Assembly (NCBI GenBank): GCA_002438605.1
Contig: DJPR01000040.1
Location: 22,850-86,849 of the forward strand
Source of the DNA: Ruminococcus sp. UBA6407
Lineage (GTDB): Bacteria; Bacillota; Clostridia; Oscillospirales; Ruminococcaceae
Direction: 5' to 3'
Length of the DNA: 64,000 bases
The notes under the pieces are model-generated. The model did not search any database. It was not told the origin of the DNA and saw only the letters and a list, made by a program, of their open reading frames with translations. A program made the position numbers and the translations under genes. Position 1 is the stretch's first letter. The number at the start of each line of letters is the position of its first letter. Below, one piece after another: positions 53,348-63,347 of the stretch.

Positions 53348-53384
53348 GCTGCTTTCCCGATTTTTCGGGCAAGCAGCGTTTTTT
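53348..53384 (+). terminator. terminator after ilvC
   Basis: GCTGCTTTCCCGA / TCGGGCAAGCAGC (one mismatch) with a T-rich loop, then GTTTTTT. Ends the ilvBNC transcript. Confidence 0.9.
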
Positions 53385-53412
53385 AAATCAGGATTTATGG
53401 GGGTGCTTCAGA

Positions 53413-53805
53413 ATGGAAAACATCTGGGTCAAGTTATATAATTCTGCAAAATCTGTTCAAAAAGAACGTAAAGTATCAGATTATGTTCAAGCAGGAGGAG
53501 TAGCTGCTGCTGTTTTGTCATCGTCAGGAAAAATATATACTGGTGTTTGCATTGATACATGTTCAACGTTGGGAATATGTGCTGAACGCAATGCGATTTT
53601 TAATATGATAACAAACGGTGAAGATGAAATCAGCAAAGTTCTTGCAGTTATGCCTGACGGCAAAACAGGTGCACCATGCGGAGCATGCCGTGAACTTATG
53701 GTTCAGCTTATGCCTGAATCTTACAAGGACATTGAAATAATGCTTGATTATGCAACAGGCAAAATTGTTAAACTTGGCGAGATAACTCCTGAATGGTGGA
53801 TTTAA
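53413..53805 (+). CDS. cytidine deaminase-family protein
   Basis: 130-residue zinc deaminase. Zinc ligands and catalytic Glu are in CAERNAIF and PCGACREL. The absence of the usual CDA substrate motif, and the order VQAGGVAAAVLSSSGKIYTGV, place it near blasticidin-S-deaminase-like and other small deaminases; substrate not certain. GGGGGTG lies 10 bases before ATG. Lies between ilvC and ilvD, separated from ilvBNC by a terminator; no clear link to branched-chain synthesis. Confidence 0.8.
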   Translation: MENIWVKLYNSAKSVQKERKVSDYVQAGGVAAAVLSSSGKIYTGVCIDTCSTLGICAERNAIFNMITNGEDEISKVLAVMPDGKTGAPCGACRELMVQLMPESYKDIEIMLDYATGKIVKLGEITPEWWI

Positions 53806-53883
53806 GGCAACACCGCACAAAGCATGTCAAAAGGTTAATGTATCTGTGCTTTTATGCACAATCTTTATTTAATGTTGCCTTAG
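53803..53883. repeat. dispersed palindrome, long form
   Basis: AAGGCAACACCGCACAAAGC, then ATGTCAAAAGG, ending TTAATGTTGCCTTA. Within it GTGCTTTTATGCACAA is a small hairpin. Occupies most of the gap before ilvD. Confidence 0.7.
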
Positions 53884-53924
53884 AGTGCTGATTTATAAAA
53901 ATTTAATAAACGGAGGTAAGAGAA

Positions 53925-55589
53925 ATGAGCTGTAATTACTTTTGCAACGGTGTAGAAAAGGCGTCACAGCGTTCGCTTTTCAACGCACTCGGACATACAA
54001 AAGAGGAAATGGAGCGTCCGCTGGTAGGTATAGTTTCGTCATATAATGAAATCGTACCGGGACATATGAACATAGATAAAATCGTAGATGCTGTAAAGCT
54101 GGGAGTTGCAATGGCAGGCGGAACACCTGTTGTATTCCCTGCAATTGCGGTTTGTGATGGCATTGCCATGGGACATGAGGGTATGAAATATTCTCTTGTA
54201 ACCCGTGACCTTATTGCCGATTCTACCGAATGTATGGCTCTTGCTCATAAATTTGACGCACTTGTAATGGTTCCGAACTGCGATAAGAATGTTCCCGGAC
54301 TTCTTATGGCTGCTGCACGAATTAATGTTCCGACAATTTTTGTAAGCGGCGGACCAATGCTTGCAGGTCATGTAAAGGGGCAAAAAACCAGCCTTTCAAG
54401 TATGTTTGAGGCAGTAGGAGCATATACCGCAGGAAAAATGACTGCTGAGGACGTTGAAGAATTTGAAAACCACGCTTGTCCTACATGCGGTTCATGTTCG
54501 GGCATGTATACTGCAAACTCAATGAACTGTCTTACAGAGGTTCTCGGCATGGGACTTAAAGGCAACGGCACAATTCCTGCGGTTTATTCTGAAAGAATAA
54601 AGCTTGCAAAGCATGCAGGAATGCAGGTAATGGAGCTTTACAGAAAGAATATACGTCCTTTGGATATTATGACAGAAAAGGCATTTGAAAATGCTCTTAC
54701 AGCAGATATGGCACTTGGCTGTTCAACAAACAGCATGCTTCATCTTCCGGCAATTGCAAATGAATGCGGAGTAAACATTAATCTTGATATTGCAAATGAA
54801 ATCAGTGCAAAAACTCCTAATCTCTGTCATCTTGCACCTGCGGGTCATACATATATGGAGGATCTTAATGAAGCAGGCGGAGTTTATGCTGTTCTTAATG
54901 AGCTTTCAAAGAAAAATCTTATTCATACAGACTGTCTTACCTGTACAGGAAAAACAGTAGGCGAAAATATTAGCGGAGCAGTAAATCGTGACCCCGAAAC
55001 GATACGTCCTATTGATAATCCATACAGTGAAACGGGCGGAATTGCAGTTCTTAAAGGCAACCTTGCCCCTGACCGCTGTGTTGTAAAGAGAAGTGCTGTT
55101 GCACCCGAAATGCTTACACATAAAGGCCCTGCAAGAGTTTTCGACAGTGAGGAAGAAGCTATAAAGGTAATCTATGAGGGCGGCATCAAGGCAGGCGATG
55201 TTGTTGTTATCAGATACGAAGGCCCAGCAGGCGGCCCGGGAATGAGAGAGATGCTTTCTCCTACATCAGCAATTCAGGGTGCAGGTCTTGGCTCATCAGT
55301 TGCACTCATAACTGACGGACGTTTCAGCGGTGCTACAAGAGGTGCGGCAATAGGCCATGTATCTCCTGAAGCAGTAAACGGCGGTACAATTGCATACATT
55401 AAAGACGGCGATATTATTTCAATTGATATTCCTAATTATACAATTACTCTGGAAGTATCTGATGAAGAGCTTGAACAGCGTAAAAAGACAATGCCTATCA
55501 AGAAAAAGGACAATATAAAGGGATATCTTAAACGTTATGCGGCAATGGTATCCAGTGCGGATAAGGGTGCGATAATAAATTATAAATAA
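53925..55589 (+). CDS. ilvD: dihydroxy-acid dehydratase
   Basis: FeS dehydratase giving the 2-oxo acids for valine and isoleucine, 554 residues. Cluster cysteines are in [10 protein letters not shown] and [18 protein letters not shown]. The C-terminal part has [24 protein letters not shown] lies 9 bases before ATG. Opens a long run of genes (ilvD-leuC-leuD-leuB-AAA-ilvA-ridA-nadA-hydE) with gaps of 2 to 60 bases. Confidence 0.97.
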   Translation: MSCNYFCNGVEKASQRSLFNALGHTKEEMERPLVGIVSSYNEIVPGHMNIDKIVDAVKLGVAMAGGTPVVFPAIAVCDGIAMGHEGMKYSLVTRDLIADSTECMALAHKFDALVMVPNCDKNVPGLLMAAARINVPTIFVSGGPMLAGHVKGQKTSLSSMFEAVGAYTAGKMTAEDVEEFENHACPTCGSCSGMYTANSMNCLTEVLGMGLKGNGTIPAVYSERIKLAKHAGMQVMELYRKNIRPLDIMTEKAFENALTADMALGCSTNSMLHLPAIANECGVNINLDIANEISAKTPNLCHLAPAGHTYMEDLNEAGGVYAVLNELSKKNLIHTDCLTCTGKTVGENISGAVNRDPETIRPIDNPYSETGGIAVLKGNLAPDRCVVKRSAVAPEMLTHKGPARVFDSEEEAIKVIYEGGIKAGDVVVIRYEGPAGGPGMREMLSPTSAIQGAGLGSSVALITDGRFSGATRGAAIGHVSPEAVNGGTIAYIKDGDIISIDIPNYTITLEVSDEELEQRKKTMPIKKKDNIKGYLKRYAAMVSSADKGAIINYK

Positions 55590-55608
55590 ATGAAAGGCGG
55601 CTTACACC

Positions 55609-56877
55609 ATGGGAATGACTATGACGCAGAAAATACTGGCTGCACACGCAGGTCTTGAAAGCGTTGAAAGCGGTCAGCTCATTCTGGTAAATCTTGATTT
55701 AGTACTTGGCAACGATATAACCTCGCCTGTAGCTATCAAGGAATTCAGCAAGCTTGGTACAGACGGAATTTTCGACAAAAACAAGGTAACGATGGTCATG
55801 GATCACTTCGCTCCAAATAAGGACATCAAGGCGGCAGAGCAATGTAAAATGTGCCGTGACTTCTGCAATGAAAAGGACATAAAAAACTTTTTTGACGTTG
55901 GAGAAATGGGAATAGAACACGCTCTGCTGCCTGAAAAAGGACTTGTAATTGCAGGTGATGCAGTAATCGGTGCGGATTCTCATACTTGTACTTACGGTGC
56001 ACTTGGAGCATTCTCAACAGGTGTAGGCTCAACCGATATGGCTTGCGGAATGGCAATAGGAAAGGCATGGTTCAAGGTTCCGTCAGCAATAAAATTTGTT
56101 CTGAAGGGCAAGCTTAACAAGTATGTTTCAGGCAAGGACGTTATTCTGCACATTATCGGAAAAATTGGTGTTGACGGTGCTTTGTACAAGTCAATGGAGT
56201 TTACGGGTGAGGGACTTTCTTCACTTACCATGAGCGACAGACTTTGTATTTCCAATATGGCAATAGAAGCAGGAGCTAAAAACGGTATTTTTGAGGTTGA
56301 CGATATAACCCTTGAATACATAAAGGAACACAGCGAAAGAACTCCTGTAATCTATAAGGCTGATGAAGATGCGGAATATGATGAAGTAATTGAAATCAAC
56401 CTTTCTGAAATAAAGCCGACTGTAGCATTTCCGCATCTGCCTGAAAATGCAAAAACCTTTGATGAAATCGGCGAGGTAAAAATTGATCAGGCTGTTATCG
56501 GTTCATGCACAAACGGACGTCTTGAGGATCTGATTGCAGCAGCTGAAATTCTGAAAGGACGCAAAGTTGCTAAAAATGTCCGAGTAATCGTTATTCCGGC
56601 AACACAAAAGATATATCTTGAAGCAATGGAAATGGGACTTCTGAAAGTCTTCATTGAAAGCGGAGCAGTTGTGTCCACACCAACCTGCGGTCCATGTCTT
56701 GGCGGATATATGGGAATACTTGCAAAGGGAGAGCGTGCAGTTGCAACAACAAACAGAAACTTTGTCGGAAGAATGGGGCATACGGAATCAGAGGTTTATC
56801 TTGCAAGTCCTGCTGTTGCGGCGGCAAGTGCGGTAACAGGTTATCTTACAGATCCATGCAGGCTTATGGAGGAATAA
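55609..56877 (+). CDS. leuC: 3-isopropylmalate dehydratase, large subunit
   Basis: Aconitase-family subunit of 422 residues, the shorter LeuC type seen in Clostridia and archaea. Cluster cysteines are in [13 protein letters not shown] and [34 protein letters not shown] is the substrate and cluster-loop region. AAAGGCGG lies 8 bases before ATG; a second ATG four codons on is also possible. Pairs with LeuD, 12 bases downstream. Confidence 0.95.
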   Translation: MGMTMTQKILAAHAGLESVESGQLILVNLDLVLGNDITSPVAIKEFSKLGTDGIFDKNKVTMVMDHFAPNKDIKAAEQCKMCRDFCNEKDIKNFFDVGEMGIEHALLPEKGLVIAGDAVIGADSHTCTYGALGAFSTGVGSTDMACGMAIGKAWFKVPSAIKFVLKGKLNKYVSGKDVILHIIGKIGVDGALYKSMEFTGEGLSSLTMSDRLCISNMAIEAGAKNGIFEVDDITLEYIKEHSERTPVIYKADEDAEYDEVIEINLSEIKPTVAFPHLPENAKTFDEIGEVKIDQAVIGSCTNGRLEDLIAAAEILKGRKVAKNVRVIVIPATQKIYLEAMEMGLLKVFIESGAVVSTPTCGPCLGGYMGILAKGERAVATTNRNFVGRMGHTESEVYLASPAVAAASAVTGYLTDPCRLMEE

Positions 56878-56889
56878 CGGAGGTATATT

Positions 56890-57384
56890 ATGAAATACAG
56901 CGGAACAGCTATAAAATATGGTGACAATGTTGATACAGACGTAATTATTCCTGCAAGATACCTTAATACAAGCGATAAAAAGGAGCTTGCTTCACATTGC
57001 ATGGAGGATATAGACAAGACCTTTGTAAACAGGGTGAAAAGCGGCGATATAATGGTAGCAGGACAGAATTTCGGCTGCGGTTCTTCAAGGGAGCATGCAC
57101 CGATTGCCATAAAGGAAAGCGGAATTTCACTTGTAATAGCCAAAAGCTTTGCAAGAATTTTTTACAGAAATTCAATTAATATCGGACTCGGAATTGTAGA
57201 GTGTCCTGAAGCTGCTGAAGATATTTCAGAGGGCGATATTATAGAAGCTGATATGGATAACGGCATCATCTATAATAAAACCACAGGCAGAGAGTATAAA
57301 GCAGCTCCTTTTCCTGAATTTATTCAGAAAATCATTGAAAACGGCGGACTTATCCGTTCTATTGCAGACGGTATAATCAAGTAA
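56890..57384 (+). CDS. leuD: 3-isopropylmalate dehydratase, small subunit
   Basis: 164-residue swivel domain that completes Leu[20 protein letters not shown] and [16 protein letters not shown] are the LeuD signature, including the substrate loop. CGGAGG lies 6 bases before ATG. Could act as a homoaconitase subunit in principle, but the leuB and leuA context favours leucine. Confidence 0.95.
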   Translation: MKYSGTAIKYGDNVDTDVIIPARYLNTSDKKELASHCMEDIDKTFVNRVKSGDIMVAGQNFGCGSSREHAPIAIKESGISLVIAKSFARIFYRNSINIGLGIVECPEAAEDISEGDIIEADMDNGIIYNKTTGREYKAAPFPEFIQKIIENGGLIRSIADGIIK

Positions 57385-57394
57385 GGAGGAGAAA

Positions 57395-58468
57395 ATGAAC
57401 TACAATATAGCTTTATTAAAGGGCGACGGCATCGGCCCTGAGATAGTCGAGGGTGCTGTTGATGTGCTGAAAGCAGTTGGAAAGAAGTATAATCATACTT
57501 TCAATTTTTCTCCGTATCTGATTGGCGGAGCTGCGATTGATGAAACAGGTGAACCATTGCCTGAAGCTACAGTCAAGGGCTGTCTTGCAAGCGACAGTGT
57601 TCTGCTTGGAGCAGTCGGCGGGCCTAAATGGGATAATCTTTCGGGAAATCAGCGCCCTGAAAAGGCACTTCTCGGTATTCGTGAGGCATTGGGACTTTTT
57701 ACAAACCTGCGTCCTGCAAAGCTCTATACTGCGTTAAAGGCTGCATCACCATTAAAGGAGAGCATAACAGAAAAGGGCTTTGATATAATGATTGTGCGTG
57801 AGCTTACAGGCGGTATTTACTTTGGCGAACGCGGCAAACGTATCGGAAAATACGGTGAGGAGGCATATGATACAGAGTCTTACAGCCGTATGGAGATTGA
57901 GCGTATAGGCAGAGTTGCATTTGAAACTGCAATGAAAAGAAACAGAAGGCTTGTCAGCATAGACAAGGCAAATGTACTTGAAACCTCAAGATTATGGCGT
58001 GAGATCATGCATAAGCTTTCAGAGGAGTATCCGCAGGTCGATTATTCTGATATGCTTGTGGACAATGCGGCAATGCAGCTTGTAAAAAATCCGCAGCAGT
58101 TTGACGTAATAGTTACTTCAAATATGTTTGGTGATATACTGTCGGACGAGGCTTCACAGATTACAGGCTCGATAGGAATGCTTGCGTCTGCATCACTCGG
58201 AGAAACAAAAAGAGGAATGTATGAACCGATACATGGTTCAGCTCCCGATATTGCAGGACAAAACAAAGCAAATCCTATTGCAACCATATTGTCAGCAGCC
58301 ATGATGCTGAGATACTCATTTGATTTGTCTGAGGAAGCCGATTGCATAGAAAAAGCAGTTGACGCTGTACTTGAAAAGGGCTACAGAACGGCTGATATTG
58401 TCGGTACAGATTCGGCTGAACCGCTGAGCTGTACTGAAATGACAGAAAAAATAATTGAAATGATATGA
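57395..58468 (+). CDS. leuB: 3-isopropylmalate dehydrogenase
   Basis: NAD-dependent oxidative decarboxylase of 357 residues. [19 protein letters not shown] is the start; [10 protein letters not shown] (substrate Arg), [18 protein letters not shown] and [17 protein letters not shown] (metal-binding Asp) are all in place, and [18 protein letters not shown] gives NAD specificity. AAGGAGG lies 6 bases before ATG. Confidence 0.97.
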   Translation: MNYNIALLKGDGIGPEIVEGAVDVLKAVGKKYNHTFNFSPYLIGGAAIDETGEPLPEATVKGCLASDSVLLGAVGGPKWDNLSGNQRPEKALLGIREALGLFTNLRPAKLYTALKAASPLKESITEKGFDIMIVRELTGGIYFGERGKRIGKYGEEAYDTESYSRMEIERIGRVAFETAMKRNRRLVSIDKANVLETSRLWREIMHKLSEEYPQVDYSDMLVDNAAMQLVKNPQQFDVIVTSNMFGDILSDEASQITGSIGMLASASLGETKRGMYEPIHGSAPDIAGQNKANPIATILSAAMMLRYSFDLSEEADCIEKAVDAVLEKGYRTADIVGTDSAEPLSCTEMTEKIIEMI

Positions 58469-58493
58469 TTTATCACAAAAGGAAGTCTTAAAA

Positions 58494-59690
58494 ATGAACA
58501 GCAAATTAAAAGAGCTTGATTTTGGTCTTAATTCACTTGTTATATTCAGAGGTATTTTAAAAGAACCTGTTATTGACGCTCTTTCAAATTTCCTTGCGTC
58601 TGAAAGCGAGGATACTCTTACTCAGATAAGGCTTTATTCAAAATTTGTTTACGAGCTTTATAAGAAGTCTGAAAATCTTAGCAAATATATGCTTACAATC
58701 ACTTTGGAGGACGAAAACTCATATATCATACGTCATGCAGAGGGTGAGCCTGTTGACGCTCTTATAGAAGAATGTGCCGCAAAGGAGCTTGAAACAATTC
58801 AGCATATTGCGGAGCTTACTTCTGAACAGGCAATTGAAAATATCGAATACAGCGGATTTCTGCCGAAGTGGAAAAACTCTGCAATTGACTTCAAGTCGGA
58901 GTATCATAAGCGAATAGCCAATATAGGCTCATGCGGATACGGACTTTATTCAAAGTATACAATGTTTGTTGTCAAGGACGGCAAGGTAAAGCCTGTCCGC
59001 TATCCTGATGAAATACGTCTTTCAGACCTTATCGGTTATCAGCGTGAACGTCAGGCAGTAATTGACAATACACTTGCACTTATTGAGGGCAAGCCTGCAC
59101 AGAATGTACTGCTGTGCGGAGATGCAGGAACAGGAAAGTCCTCAACAGTAAAGGCGGTTGTAAATGAATTTGCCGACAGAGGACTAAGGCTTATTGAAAT
59201 TACCAAGGAGCAGTTAAGGGATATACCTCATATTATTGACAGTATAAGCCGAAATCCGCTAAAATTTATTTTGTTCATTGACGACCTTTCGTTTTCTTCT
59301 GATGACGATTGCTTCGGAGCATTAAAGGCAACCCTTGAGGGTTCTGTATCAGCAAGGGCGGATAATATAGCAATTTATGCTACAAGCAATCGCCGCCATC
59401 TTGTAAAGGAAAGCTTTTCAGATCGTGACGGTGACGATATCCACCGCAATGACACAATACAGCAGCTCATTTCACTTTCAGCACGTTTCGGGCTTACTGT
59501 TACATTCTCAAAGCCAAATCAGAATGCCTATATTGAAATAGTCAAAGGACTTGCTGAAAAGTATAATATTGACATGGACGATAAACAGCTATCGGTTAAG
59601 GCAGAAGCCTTTGCTCTTGCAGGAAGCGGACGTTCCGCAAGAACAGCAAAGCAATTTATATACAGTCTTTTGACGGCTTGTAAGAAATGA
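58494..59690 (+). CDS. DUF815-type AAA ATPase
   Basis: 398 residues. An N-terminal helical region of ~170 residues leads to an AAA core: Walker A is CGDAGTGKSS (about residue 207), Walker B is LKFILFIDDLSF, and sensor-like ATSNRRHL follows. The combination with the small all-helical N-terminus matches the DUF815 family, whose role is not known. It sits inside the branched-chain gene run with no relation to the pathway. GGAAG lies 9 bases upstream of ATG. Confidence 0.85.
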   Translation: MNSKLKELDFGLNSLVIFRGILKEPVIDALSNFLASESEDTLTQIRLYSKFVYELYKKSENLSKYMLTITLEDENSYIIRHAEGEPVDALIEECAAKELETIQHIAELTSEQAIENIEYSGFLPKWKNSAIDFKSEYHKRIANIGSCGYGLYSKYTMFVVKDGKVKPVRYPDEIRLSDLIGYQRERQAVIDNTLALIEGKPAQNVLLCGDAGTGKSSTVKAVVNEFADRGLRLIEITKEQLRDIPHIIDSISRNPLKFILFIDDLSFSSDDDCFGALKATLEGSVSARADNIAIYATSNRRHLVKESFSDRDGDDIHRNDTIQQLISLSARFGLTVTFSKPNQNAYIEIVKGLAEKYNIDMDDKQLSVKAEAFALAGSGRSARTAKQFIYSLLTACKK

Positions 59691-59701
59691 GGTAAAGCAT
59701 T

Positions 59702-60898
59702 ATGTTGACTCTTGATAAAATTTATCATGCCAAGTACATTTTAAAGCAGGTAATCAGGGAAACAGACCTGATTCATGCTCCTAAGGTGAATCCTGATTGT
59801 CAGCTCTATCTTAAAACGGAAAATTTGCAGATTACAGGTTCATTCAAGGTAAGAGGAGCTTATTATAAAATCTCACAGCTAAGTGATGAGGAAAAGGCAA
59901 AGGGAGTTATAGCTTGTTCTGCCGGAAATCATGCTCAGGGAGTGGCGCTTGCCGCATCAAGAAACGGAATAAAATCGCTGATATGTCTGCCTGACGGAGC
60001 GCCTATTTCCAAAATAGAATCAACTAAGAGCTATGGAGCAGAAATATGCCTTGTAAAAGGTGTATATGATGATGCTTATGCAAAAGCACTTCAGCTTCGT
60101 GATGAAAAGGGCTATACATTTATTCACCCGTTTGATGATGAGAATGTTATTGCAGGACAAGGTACAATAGGTCTGGAGCTTATTGAACAGCTTCCCGATA
60201 TGGACGCTGTTATTGTTCCGATAGGCGGCGGCGGACTTATTTCAGGAGTTGCATTTGCAATAAAAAGCCTTAATCCGAATATCAAGGTTTACGGGGTACA
60301 GGCAAGCGGAGCTCCAAGTATGCTTAATTCGGTTCGTGATAAGCAGATTGAGCGTCTTGACAGCGTTTCTACAATTGCCGACGGTATTGCCGTAAAGGAA
60401 CCGGGAGAAAACACCTTTAAATACTGCTCTGACTATGTTGATGAAATCGTAACAGTAACCGATGATGAAATTTCAGCAGCAATTCTTGCTCTTATGGAGC
60501 AGCAAAAGCTTGTTACAGAGGGAGCAGGTGCGGTTTCCGTTGCAGCGGCAATGTTCAACAAAGTACCGGTCAAGAATAAAAAGGTGGTATGTCTGCTTTC
60601 AGGAGGCAATATTGACGTTACAATTCTTTCAAGGGTAATAAAGCGTGGACTTCTTATGTCAGGACGTTCATATTCAATGAATATCGAGCTTATTGACAAG
60701 CCCGGACAGCTTATGGACGTTTCCAGAATTATTGCCGAGCTTGGCGGAAATGTTATTTCAATCCACCATGAAAGAGCAAACGAGGGTTCAGCAGTAAACG
60801 GCTGTTACCTGAGAATTGTGCTTGAAACAAGAAATTATGAGCATATTGAACAAATCAGAAATGCTCTTATCAAAAATGGTTTTAAGATAGAAAGCTAG
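59702..60898 (+). CDS. ilvA: threonine ammonia-lyase
   Basis: PLP enzyme of 398 residues making 2-oxobutyrate from threonine, the entry to isoleucine. The PLP lysine is in QITGSFKVRGAYYKI; SAGNHAQGVALAA and IPIGGGGL-like VPIGGGGLISGVAF bind substrate and phosphate. The C-terminal ~75 residues form one ACT-like domain (MNIELIDKPGQLMDVSRIIA), so it is the short allosteric type. Starts 12 bases after the AAA gene. Confidence 0.95.
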   Translation: MLTLDKIYHAKYILKQVIRETDLIHAPKVNPDCQLYLKTENLQITGSFKVRGAYYKISQLSDEEKAKGVIACSAGNHAQGVALAASRNGIKSLICLPDGAPISKIESTKSYGAEICLVKGVYDDAYAKALQLRDEKGYTFIHPFDDENVIAGQGTIGLELIEQLPDMDAVIVPIGGGGLISGVAFAIKSLNPNIKVYGVQASGAPSMLNSVRDKQIERLDSVSTIADGIAVKEPGENTFKYCSDYVDEIVTVTDDEISAAILALMEQQKLVTEGAGAVSVAAAMFNKVPVKNKKVVCLLSGGNIDVTILSRVIKRGLLMSGRSYSMNIELIDKPGQLMDVSRIIAELGGNVISIHHERANEGSAVNGCYLRIVLETRNYEHIEQIRNALIKNGFKIES

Positions 60899-60911
60899 GA
60901 GGAAAAAAATT

Positions 60912-61295
60912 ATGTCAAATCAGATAGAAAAGGTATATACAGAATCTGCTCCGTCCGCAATCGGCCCGTATTCACAGGCTGTTGTGTGCGGAGATATGGT
61001 GTACACATCAGGACAAATTGCGATCAATCCGCAGACAGGCAATGTTGAAGCAAATGATATTTGCGGTCAGACTGAACAGATTATGAAAAATCTCGGAGAG
61101 GTTCTTAAAGCTGCGGGTTCTTCATTTGAAAAAGCAGTGAAAACAACCTGCTTTCTTGCAGATATGAATGATTTTGCCGCATTCAATGAGATTTACGGAA
61201 AATATTTCACATCAAAGCCTGCAAGAAGCTGTGTTGCGGTAAAAACACTGCCTAAGAATGTTCTGGCTGAGGTTGAAGTCATAGCAGCAAAATAA
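60912..61295 (+). CDS. ridA: RidA-family enamine/imine deaminase
   Basis: 127 residues. RidA hydrolyses the reactive 2-aminoacrylate and 2-aminocrotonate released by IlvA, which explains its place right after ilvA. SAPSAIGPYSQAVVCGDMVYTSGQI is shortened here to its marks SAIGPYSQAV and YTSGQI; the catalytic Arg is in ARSCVAVKTLPKN. AGGAGG lies 9 bases before ATG, 13 bases after ilvA. Confidence 0.96.
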   Translation: MSNQIEKVYTESAPSAIGPYSQAVVCGDMVYTSGQIAINPQTGNVEANDICGQTEQIMKNLGEVLKAAGSSFEKAVKTTCFLADMNDFAAFNEIYGKYFTSKPARSCVAVKTLPKNVLAEVEVIAAK

Positions 61296-61320
61296 TATCG
61301 CCGTAAAACGAGGAGAAAAT

Positions 61321-62247
61321 ATGAATATAAAGGATATACAGACGGAAATAATCAAGCTGAAAAAGGAAACAAATACTGCAATTTTAGCACACAGCTATCA
61401 GGGCAGGGAAATAATTGAAATTGCAGATTTCACAGGTGACAGCTACAAGCTGAGTGTTGACGCAAAAGGTGTTGACGCTGACAATATTTTATTCTGTGGA
61501 GTTCATTTTATGGCTGAAACAGCAAAAATGCTTTCGCCTGATAAAAGGGTTTTTCTTGCAAATTCACTTGCAGGCTGCCCTATGGCGGAACAAATGGAGG
61601 CAGAGTTCATTCAGCGTATAAAGGAACAGGAGCCTGACAGAGCTGTTGTTGCATATATCAATACAACTGCAAGTCTTAAAGCAGTTTGTGATGTGTGTGT
61701 TACGTCATCATCAGCACTCAAAATAGTAAGGGCTATGGACGCTGAGAAAATTTTATTTATCCCTGACTGCAACCTTGGCGATTATGTAAAGAGAAATGTT
61801 CCCGAAAAGGATATTAAGCTTTTACAGGGCGGCTGTCCCGTACACGCATCGGTGACTGTAAGTGACCTTGAAAATGCAAAAAAGCTGCACCCGAATGCAC
61901 TTGTGCTTGTTCACCCCGAATGTATTCCTGCCGTAACACAACAGGCGGATTATGCAGGTTCAACATCGGGAATTATGAATTATGCAAAGAAGTCTGATGC
62001 AAAAGAATTTATAATAGGAACTGAAATTTCAATTGTTGAACACTTGCAGTATGAATGTCCTGAAAAGAAATTCTATCCGCTTTCAAAGAAAATTGTATGT
62101 CCGAACATGAAGCTGACAACACTTATGGACGTTTATAACTCGCTAAAAGGAATAAATAACGGAGAGGCATTTGAAATTCACATGACAGACGAGCAGATTA
62201 ATTCCTCACGCAGATGCATTGATGAAATGATAAGATTAGGCGGCTGA
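61321..62247 (+). CDS. nadA: quinolinate synthase A
   Basis: 4Fe-4S enzyme of 308 residues that condenses iminoaspartate with DHAP for NAD. ILAHSYQGREIIEIADFTGDS is replaced by its core AHSYQGREI; cluster cysteines fit FCGVHFMAET, DVCVTSSSA and IVCPNMKLTTL. HPECIPAVTQQADYAGSTS is also typical. CGAGGAG lies 6 bases before ATG. nadB and nadC are not in the window; they may follow beyond its end or lie elsewhere. Gap of 2 bases to hydE. Confidence 0.95.
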   Translation: MNIKDIQTEIIKLKKETNTAILAHSYQGREIIEIADFTGDSYKLSVDAKGVDADNILFCGVHFMAETAKMLSPDKRVFLANSLAGCPMAEQMEAEFIQRIKEQEPDRAVVAYINTTASLKAVCDVCVTSSSALKIVRAMDAEKILFIPDCNLGDYVKRNVPEKDIKLLQGGCPVHASVTVSDLENAKKLHPNALVLVHPECIPAVTQQADYAGSTSGIMNYAKKSDAKEFIIGTEISIVEHLQYECPEKKFYPLSKKIVCPNMKLTTLMDVYNSLKGINNGEAFEIHMTDEQINSSRRCIDEMIRLGG

Positions 62248-62249
62248 TT

Positions 62250-63287
62250 ATGAAAGAAATTGCAGAAAAGCTTTATGAAACACATAATCTTACAGATAGT
62301 GAATATAAACAGCTCATTGAAACCGAGGATAAGGAAACAGCAGAGCTTTTACGCTCACTAGCTGATGAAACACGTCAGAAGTATTATGGCAAAAAGGTTT
62401 TTTTGAGAGGACTTATTGAAATTTCAAGCTATTGCAGAAATGACTGCCTTTACTGCGGAATAAGAAAGAGCAATAAAACTGCGGAACGTTACAGACTTTC
62501 AGCCGAAGATATTTTTTCATGCTGCGAAAACGGCTATAAACTGGGGTTTAGGACGTTTGTACTGCAAGGTGGAGAAGATTTGTACTTTACTAATGAAAAA
62601 ATTTATGATATAATTAAAAATATTAGAGAAAAGTACAACGATTGTGCAATTACTCTTTCATTGGGAGAGCGTTCAGAGGAATGTTACCGCTTGTGGAAGG
62701 AGGCAGGTGCAGACAGATATCTGCTTCGTCATGAAACAGCTGACAGTGAGCTGTACGGAAAGCTTCATCCTGCGGAAATGTCGTTTGAAAACAGGAAGAA
62801 ATGCCTGTTTACCCTGAAAAAGCTGGGGTATCAGACAGGCTCAGGCTTTATGGTGGGAGTACCTTTTCAGACTTCTGACAATCTTGTAAGCGATATACGT
62901 TTTCTTCAAAAGCTTAACCCTGAAATGATAGGAATAGGCCCTTTTGTGCCTCATCACAGCACTCCGTTCAGGGAAGAAAAACAGGGAACGCTTGAATTGA
63001 CTCTCAGATTGCTTAGTATATTGCGTCTTACTTTTCCTAAGGTTCTTTTGCCGTCAACAACAGCACTTGGTACAATTCACCCGAAAGGCAGAGAGCTTGG
63101 ACTTCAGGCAGGCGGAAATGTTGTTATGCCTAATCTTTCGCCTGTAAGCGTTCGTAAGAAGTACGAGCTTTATGATAATAAGATATGTACAGGTGAAGAA
63201 GCGGCAGAATGCAGAGTATGTCTGGAAAACAGGATAAATTCAGCAGGATATGTTGTTTCATGCGAACGTGGCGACGCAGCAATTTGA
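62250..63287 (+). CDS. hydE: [FeFe] hydrogenase maturase HydE
   Basis: Radical-SAM enzyme of the BioB/HydE group, 345 residues, involved in building the H-cluster dithiolate bridge. The cluster motif is CRNDCLYC in ISSYCRNDCLYCGIRKSN; LQGGEDLYFTNE and FMVGVPFQTSDNL match HydE. PylB is the nearest alternative but pyl genes are absent. Begins 2 bases after nadA without an obvious strong ribosome binding site (AGGCGG overlaps the nadA end), so translation is probably coupled. hydF and hydG are not in the window. Confidence 0.92.
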   Translation: MKEIAEKLYETHNLTDSEYKQLIETEDKETAELLRSLADETRQKYYGKKVFLRGLIEISSYCRNDCLYCGIRKSNKTAERYRLSAEDIFSCCENGYKLGFRTFVLQGGEDLYFTNEKIYDIIKNIREKYNDCAITLSLGERSEECYRLWKEAGADRYLLRHETADSELYGKLHPAEMSFENRKKCLFTLKKLGYQTGSGFMVGVPFQTSDNLVSDIRFLQKLNPEMIGIGPFVPHHSTPFREEKQGTLELTLRLLSILRLTFPKVLLPSTTALGTIHPKGRELGLQAGGNVVMPNLSPVSVRKKYELYDNKICTGEEAAECRVCLENRINSAGYVVSCERGDAAI

Positions 63288-63347
63288 TTTTGCAAAGATT
63301 AATGCAGTAAACAGACATCACTTAAAACACTATTTTGGGAGGACATT

